Assembly: GCF_000018605.1 (NCBI RefSeq)
Contig: NC_010003.1
Location: 658,501-722,500, forward strand
DNA: 64,000 nt
Source of the DNA: Petrotoga mobilis SJ95
GTDB taxonomy: Bacteria; Thermotogota; Thermotogae; Petrotogales; Petrotogaceae
Direction: 5' to 3'
Part shown: piece by piece, positions 59,398 through 64,000 of the stretch
How the letters are laid out: each line of letters starts with the position of its first letter
Position numbering within the stretch: position 1 is the first letter of the stretch
The notes under the pieces: model-generated
Seen by the model: only the letters and a program-made list of their open reading frames with translations
What the model was told of the DNA's origin: nothing
The model's database searches: none
Position numbers and translations under genes: made by a program

Positions 59398-60730
59398 CTT
59401 TTTTCACCGCTTTCAGCTTTCTTTCCATGTCTTTTGTGAAATACCACAATCTTGCGAAAGATTCTAAAGCAGTTTTTTCTTCTGGGCATCCTCTAACTCC
59501 TGAATTCACTATAGCATTTCTACATCCTCCAAAACATTGAGGGAGTAACTCACACTTTTTACATTCTTCATCTTGAAAAGCATCGTGTTTATACCATAAA
59601 AGGTACTTTGTTTTATCATATTCGATGCCATTGTTTGTTACTTTTCCAAACTCGTTCCCCTCATTTACTGCAACTGTACAAGGGAAAACTTCGCCTTTAG
59701 GCCCTATTAAAATAGAAGATTCACAGTCATATTCACAATAAATCGGATTAGAAAGAATAGGAAGAAAAGTTTCAAATCCTTTTTGAGATGCATAGTAATA
59801 GAACTTAGCCAATTTTTCGTAAGAATTTTCCCCTCTAAAATTCATAACTTCACGATGAATTTCTTTTTCCGTTTCCCCACCTTGAAATATCCATCTAAAA
59901 TAAATTCTTAGACGGTCTTTTGGAAGAATTTCAAGCGCATCCACCAACTTATATATTGCGTCATAATTATCTGGGCCAACGTTAACTCTTAGAGTAATTC
60001 TTGATTCTTTTGTCAATTCGAAGAAATTTTTTATATTTTCAAACATGATATCATACGTTGGTCCTCCTCCCTTTAAGGGCCTATACTTGTCATGATATTC
60101 CTTTGGGCCATCAAGAGTTATTTGTACGTTGCGTATCATTAATTCGTCAAATAGCTTGGCTTTTTCAGCTGAAAGTAAGTATCCATTTGTTGAAATGGAA
60201 GAAGAAAAATTAGTTTTATATTCTTCACAAGCTTTTATCACTTTTTCATTAATATATTTCATAGTATCAAATTTTAAAAGAGGTTCACCACCAAACCAGC
60301 CAATATGTATTCTTCGTTTACTTTTTGCCACAGTTGAAATATAATTTGCAACTGTTTCAGTTGTTTTCTCATCCATAGTTGGTCCTTCATGTGTTTCATA
60401 GCAATAAATACAATCCAAATTGCATCTCATTGTAGGCATTATTGTGAAACTTATAAAACTAGCATCATATCTGCTTCTATAGTTCATTGCCTTTAAATGT
60501 TGTATTTCATCAAAATTCTCTTCTATTAAATAACCGCCATATATAAGGTCATTTTTTAAATCTGCATATTCTCTTGACCATTCTTTATTTGGCGATTCCA
60601 TTATTTCTTTTATTTTATTATATTTTTCTTTATTTACAGTCGCAATTGCTTCTGTTAAAAGATTAACAAAAACAACTTTGTCTCCATCCTCAAAAATAAC
60701 ATTATAATTCGAGTTTTTATATCTTAGCAT
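59378..60730 (-). CDS. Radical SAM/SPASM peptide maturase, first gene
   Basis: Protein of 450 residues, paralogous to its neighbour. The N-terminal region (VVFVNLLTEAIATVNKEKYN) precedes the radical SAM motif CNLDCIYCYE (Cys103, 107, 110) and HIGWFGGEPLLKFDTM. The SPASM domain has CEYDCESSILIGPKGEVFPC, then CKKCELLPQCFGGCRNAIV and GCPEEK. ATG start after GGGAGG. It begins the operon maturase-maturase-peptide-ATPase-permease behind the promoter in the 60761 repeat. Two different maturases suggest two kinds of crosslink or two stages. Confidence 0.92.
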   Translation of the reverse strand: MLRYKNSNYNVIFEDGDKVVFVNLLTEAIATVNKEKYNKIKEIMESPNKEWSREYADLKNDLIYGGYLIEENFDEIQHLKAMNYRSRYDASFISFTIMPTMRCNLDCIYCYETHEGPTMDEKTTETVANYISTVAKSKRRIHIGWFGGEPLLKFDTMKYINEKVIKACEEYKTNFSSSISTNGYLLSAEKAKLFDELMIRNVQITLDGPKEYHDKYRPLKGGGPTYDIMFENIKNFFELTKESRITLRVNVGPDNYDAIYKLVDALEILPKDRLRIYFRWIFQGGETEKEIHREVMNFRGENSYEKLAKFYYYASQKGFETFLPILSNPIYCEYDCESSILIGPKGEVFPCTVAVNEGNEFGKVTNNGIEYDKTKYLLWYKHDAFQDEECKKCELLPQCFGGCRNAIVNSGVRGCPEEKTALESFARLWYFTKDMERKLKAVKKDENIKV

Positions 60731-60760
60731 TCAAATAACCTCCCACTTTTATTCTGTGTT

Positions 60761-61077
60761 CTATTTTTATCATACACTTTTCTATATGATTTTCAAGCGA
60801 TTTTTTTATTGGCCTCAAATATAGATAGAAACGTATTTTCAGAGATTAGCTCAAAAAACCTTATGTAAACTTTAATTACGATGTTTTTTATCATGTTTTA
60901 TACTCTGTTTTCGCTTTCTCTTTTTTGATGATAGTTACAATATAGTTGATTAAAAAGAGAAAAACGATTAACTATTGACTTGTTAACATTGGAATCAAAG
61001 TAAATATTATGTTATTATTAAATGACAATTATGAAACAAAAGCATATATATGTAGAAGGAGATAATTCAAATGCTTT
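60761..61077. repeat. 317-bp imperfect direct repeat, copy 1
   Basis: From CTATTTTTATCATAC to AAGGAGATAATTCAAATGCT it matches 63329-63644 with roughly one difference in ten bases. The left end carries the minus-strand promoter, the right end a plus-strand ribosome site and ATG followed by decayed coding sequence. Confidence 0.85.
60769..60796 (-). promoter_or_regulatory. Promoter of the radical SAM/Cys-rich peptide operon
   Basis: Minus strand TTGAAA (60796-60791), 16-base spacer, TATGAT (60774-60769), 40 bases from the first maturase start. It lies in the left end of the 317-bp repeat and is conserved in copy 2. Confidence 0.6.
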
Positions 61078-61237
61078 TAGAATTAGAATAAAAAAGTTCA
61101 TAATGAACTATGGAAGGTATTATGAAATAAGAAAGATACCAAAAGAATTAAGACCAAAAGTGCCAAAAGAAATTAATGTATTTGTGAATAAATATACTTT
61201 AAAAAAGACTATCTGCAACTTCTTTCTATGTTTTTGA
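61022..61237 (+). pseudogene. Decayed plus-strand ORF at the repeat boundary
   Basis: A 71-codon frame (KHIYVEGDNSNAF, then KKFIMNYG) that appears as fragments also after copy 2 of the repeat (AAAAGTTCATAATGAACTAT at 63738). Copy 2 retains an intermediate piece (FERIEKDISKLQKDSLYLKN), so copy 1 has an internal deletion. Probably the remnant of one ancestral gene, perhaps a transposase; family not recognised. Confidence 0.45.
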
Positions 61238-61273
61238 AGGTGAAGAAAGAGAGTTTGAAATCTGCTAATTTTA

Positions 61274-61548
61274 TTTTATCCCTGCAACACAGAGTTATTT
61301 TAGGGACTTTAGAAATGAGAATTTTCTAAAAATGGAATTTTGAATTTAAAATGGGTCTAGGGCGGAGCCCTCTCCCCCTCCTTGGCTACAAGTACCGAAA
61401 AAGTTAAAGAAATTAAGAATTAGTGAGAATTAGAAGTGGGGAAGTGTTTCTGAATAAATTTAAAACATTTATAGAATCTGTGTTTCATAATTTCTAAAGT
61501 GAGTAAGAGTTATTTATACAGGAGACTTATTGTATTGCAGGGATAAAA
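61274..61548. mobile_element. MITE-like element with 14-bp perfect terminal inverted repeats
   Basis: TTTTATCCCTGCAA (61274-61287) and TTGCAGGGATAAAA (61535-61548); matching continues as YACA inward. The 275-bp interior has no gene and contains the GC-rich GGGCGGAGCCCTC also found at 30725. TAATT occurs just outside both ends. Non-autonomous transposable element likely. Confidence 0.55.
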
Positions 61549-61558
61549 GTAATTGACT

Positions 61559-62491
61559 TTATTTCCCCTCCAAAAAATTCTTATAAGCTTGAGAAAAAGT
61601 TGGTAAATATCTATCAAAGTTCTTTACTATCAGCCCTTCATCTACAACTTTTTTGTAAACATTTTTAGCTATATTTTCATCATCAGTCCAAATTTTTATT
61701 GTATTCTCTTCAACTATGATCTTTTGTGGCTCGCCAATATTATTCAATATCTCTTCTAATTTTTCCTTTTTTACCTTTTCCATCAACTCGATTACATAAC
61801 AAGGTTCATTTTGTGCAACCTCTTGCAACTGTTGTGTTGTCCCTTCAAATATGATTTCACCTTTATTTATCATGATTATTCTATCACAAAGGTTTTCAAC
61901 AAGATAAGGATCATGAGTTGCTATTAACATTGATGTTCCTTTCTTTTTTAATTTTCTCATGTATTCTATTGTTTCTTCCTTTGAAGCTATGTCTAATCCA
62001 TCTGTTGGTTCATCCATTATCAGTAATTTTGGGGAATGTATAAGAATAGTCAAAAGTTTCGCTTTCTGTTTCATACCTTTTGAAAATGTACCTAATCTTT
62101 TTTCAAACACATCTTGTAAATCAAACATATCTAAGAGCTCTTCTATAGTTGAATTATCTTCAACCTCATGGAGTGTTTTAAATAATTCAATATATTGTTT
62201 CAAGGTTAATTGTGGATATACATCAGCTCCTTCAGGAAGGTAACCCATCTGTCCATAAATCTTTTCTCTTTCCTTCTTATTTAATGGATTGTATCCAAAA
62301 ACTTGTATATTTCCATTCTTGGGATAGAGAATTCCTAACAGTACTCTAACAAGAGTTGTCTTACCAGCTCCATTTGGTCCCACCAAACCAACACTTTCGC
62401 CTTGATATGTACTTAAAGAGACGTTATTCAACACAAGTTTTTTATTATCATAAGTAAAATCAACATTAATTGCATCAATATGCTTATTCAC
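61559..62491 (-). CDS. ABC transporter ATP-binding protein, second exporter
   Basis: ATPase of 310 residues: Walker A GPNGAGKTT, signature TFSKGMKQKAKLLTILIHSP, Walker B LLIMDEPTDGLDI, H-switch LIATHDPYLVE. A C-terminal ~90-residue domain follows (EKVKKEKLEEILNNIGEPQK), like that of antibiotic/bacteriocin exporters. It lies 15 bases after its permease on the minus strand. Its operon is driven from copy 2 of the promoter repeat that also drives the radical SAM locus. Confidence 0.9.
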   Translation of the reverse strand: MNKHIDAINVDFTYDNKKLVLNNVSLSTYQGESVGLVGPNGAGKTTLVRVLLGILYPKNGNIQVFGYNPLNKKEREKIYGQMGYLPEGADVYPQLTLKQYIELFKTLHEVEDNSTIEELLDMFDLQDVFEKRLGTFSKGMKQKAKLLTILIHSPKLLIMDEPTDGLDIASKEETIEYMRKLKKKGTSMLIATHDPYLVENLCDRIIMINKGEIIFEGTTQQLQEVAQNEPCYVIELMEKVKKEKLEEILNNIGEPQKIIVEENTIKIWTDDENIAKNVYKKVVDEGLIVKNFDRYLPTFSQAYKNFLEGK

Positions 62492-62506
62492 CTTTAATAA
62501 CCTCCT

Positions 62507-63175
62507 CTATGCTACGAAATCTTTGATTTCTACGTTTCTTACAGATAAAAAGAAACATAATAGTGAATAAACTAACAAAATTGGAATTAAAAACTTAAGA
62601 AATATACCCGTATTGCTTATAATAAACAATAAAACAAACGACAAAATTGGAAGAACAAAAAGAAATATAATTAAAAGTATCTTTCTTAACAGATTCACTT
62701 TTGTAAAAATTATACCTAAGGTAACTCCCAACGACGCAAAAATTATAGCAATTAACAATACGTATAACCACACAGAAATATTACCGTATTGCTCATACAA
62801 AGGTAAGGTTAACAATGTATATACAATCAAGTAGGTATAAGCGGTAACAATTCCAAGAAACACACCATTAATCCATTTAGAAAAGATGTATTCAAATGGT
62901 CTGATCCCTGATGTTAATATCATTTCACCAGCTTTAATTCGTTTATCTGTTAAAAGAAAACTAAAAGGAAACATTAAAGAAAACAACCCTCCCAATAAAA
63001 AAGCTGCTCCTTGTAACCAATATGAATAGAGCAATTCTGAAACTTGTGTAAAACGAACAATAAGTCCATATAAAAAACCAAAGCCTAAACCAAACATTAA
63101 AAAAAACATTAAAACAAATATTTTCGAGGATAACAAATCTGTTTTCACAATTGACATAACTTTCTTAAGCATCAA
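62507..63175 (-). CDS. ABC transporter permease, second exporter
   Basis: Membrane protein of 222 residues with six hydrophobic segments (IFVLMFFLMFGLGFGFLYGL, LLGGLFSLMFPFSFLLTD and others). The polar loop TDKRIKAGEMILTSGIRPFE resembles the coupling helix of ABC-2 permeases and is followed by YIFSKWINGVFLG. ATG start after AAAGGAG. First gene of a two-gene operon with the ATPase. Substrate unknown; possible second exporter or immunity pump for the peptide locus. Confidence 0.8.
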   Translation of the reverse strand: MMLKKVMSIVKTDLLSSKIFVLMFFLMFGLGFGFLYGLIVRFTQVSELLYSYWLQGAAFLLGGLFSLMFPFSFLLTDKRIKAGEMILTSGIRPFEYIFSKWINGVFLGIVTAYTYLIVYTLLTLPLYEQYGNISVWLYVLLIAIIFASLGVTLGIIFTKVNLLRKILLIIFLFVLPILSFVLLFIISNTGIFLKFLIPILLVYSLLCFFLSVRNVEIKDFVA

Positions 63176-63328
63176 ATCATCTCCTTTACATAATAAAATC
63201 AGTGATTTCCAGGTTTTTTATTTTACCATTTCTTTCATTTTTCTCCAATCTCCATGAGGGGTGATTACGTTAAGCTTTTGATATGTAATGAGTAACACTT
63301 TTCACTTACAAACTCAAAAGACCTTTCA

Positions 63329-63644
63329 CTATTTTTATCATACCCTTTTCTATATGATTTTCAAGCGATTTTTTTATTGGGCTTAAATATAGATTGAAAC
63401 GTATTTTCAGAAATTGCCTCAAAAAACCTTATGTAAACTTTAATTAAGATGTTTTTTATCATGTTTTATACTCTGTTTTCGCTTTCTCTTTATTGATGAT
63501 AGTTATGATATAATTGATTAAAAAGGGAAAAGTGAATAAATATCGGCTCGTTAACATTGTAACTAAAGTAAATATTATGTTTTTTTATATGACAATTATG
63601 AAACAATAACAGATATATGTAGAAGGAGATAATTCAAATGCTTT
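63329..63644. repeat. 317-bp imperfect direct repeat, copy 2
   Basis: Matches 60761-61077 (offset about 2568). Together the copies bracket the decayed ORF, the MITE-like element and the second ABC operon. Confidence 0.85.
63337..63364 (-). promoter_or_regulatory. Promoter of the second ABC operon
   Basis: Minus strand TTGAAA (63364-63359), 16-base spacer, TATGAT (63342-63337), identical in elements to 60769-60796. A ~160-base leader precedes the permease gene. Confidence 0.6.
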
Positions 63645-64000
63645 GAAAGAATAGAAAAAGACATTTCAAAACTACAAAAAGATAGTTTATATTTGAAAAA
63701 TATATAAAACTTGATTCAAAAGAAAAAGAGATAATAGAAAAGTTCATAATGAACTATGGATGCTTGATAAAAATCCTCCCAACACTATCCCTATTAAAAC
63801 TGATACTACCGTTAAGATTGTACTTTCATCAATTAAGAATTCAAGCAGTACTTTTTGTATTTTAGCCTTTCTTATCTTTTATTCAATCTTCTTAACTTTA
63901 AGCTAATTATAATTTCCCTTCATTTCTAAAGTGAGGAATTAAATACTTTTTCTCTTTGATTAAAGAAATTGTTTAAAAAATAGGCGAATGTCATAAACGA
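63645..64000. other. No intact gene at window end; decayed ORF fragments
   Basis: After copy 2 come short fragments of the same decayed gene as at 61022 (KDISKLQKDSLYL, KFIMNYG), with stops and frame changes. From about 63770 I see only AT-rich sequence without an ORF. Confidence 0.5.

Overview
The window is a low-GC bacterial chromosome segment. Its gene content and protein style fit the Thermotogota, most likely a Petrotoga-like member of the Petrotogaceae. The reasons are the Rnf operon in C-D-G-E-A order, a Suf operon of the C-B-D-S-U type, dense overlapping operons, frequent TTG/GTG starts, and a Cys-rich peptide locus with radical SAM genes and ABC transporters. The genus is inferred from recognised families, not from a search.

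Layout. 0-8.2 kb: the end of yidC, khpB/jag, a degenerate PfkB-like gene, tRNA-Glu(CUC), a divergent rpoD and the rnfCDGEA operon, which has no rnfB beside it. 8.2-20.1 kb: a secreted metallophosphoesterase, frr-uppS-cdsA, a pilin, alaS, a catalytic patatin followed by a patatin-like protein without the active site, and a type IV pilus-like set (PilC/GspF, a pseudopilin and three small unrecognised proteins). 20.3-37.7 kb: an accessory island. It holds two copies of an Rpn/PD-(D/E)XK gene that share 555 identical bases in direct orientation, an IS21 remnant, an ISL3-type IS with a split transposase, an IS110 remnant, an intact IS110-type element, and between them an eight-gene sugar operon. 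37.8-52.3 kb: core metabolism, namely fba, ackA, a gamma-carbonic-anhydrase-like protein, a PHP phosphoesterase, a second rpoD, sufCBDSU with a CoA-binding protein, and pyrCFKD. 52.5-64 kb: a HicB antitoxin with a HicA remnant, a GntR(YtrA)-regulated ABC operon, a radical SAM/Cys-rich peptide locus with its own ABC exporter, and a further ABC operon.

The two most interesting systems are these. (1) A predicted RiPP locus at 55.9-60.7 kb: two radical SAM/SPASM proteins, a 60-residue peptide with seven cysteines, and an ABC-2 exporter. A second ABC operon at 61.5-63.2 kb sits behind a second copy of the same ~317-bp promoter-bearing intergenic repeat, so the two are probably co-expressed. (2) A sugar island operon at 26-35 kb: a DeoR regulator, a ribose-type ABC importer, MtnA-type isomerase, MtnK-type kinase, class II aldolase, and a solute-binding-protein homologue without a signal peptide. 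Together these look like uptake and catabolism of 5-methylthioribose or 5-deoxyribose to DHAP plus a two-carbon aldehyde.

The sequence also suggests a C-rich small RNA near 40.6 kb, tandem 10-bp operators over the sugar-operon promoter, and a structured RNA beside the IS110 element. An ABC ATPase gene appears to start at CTG.
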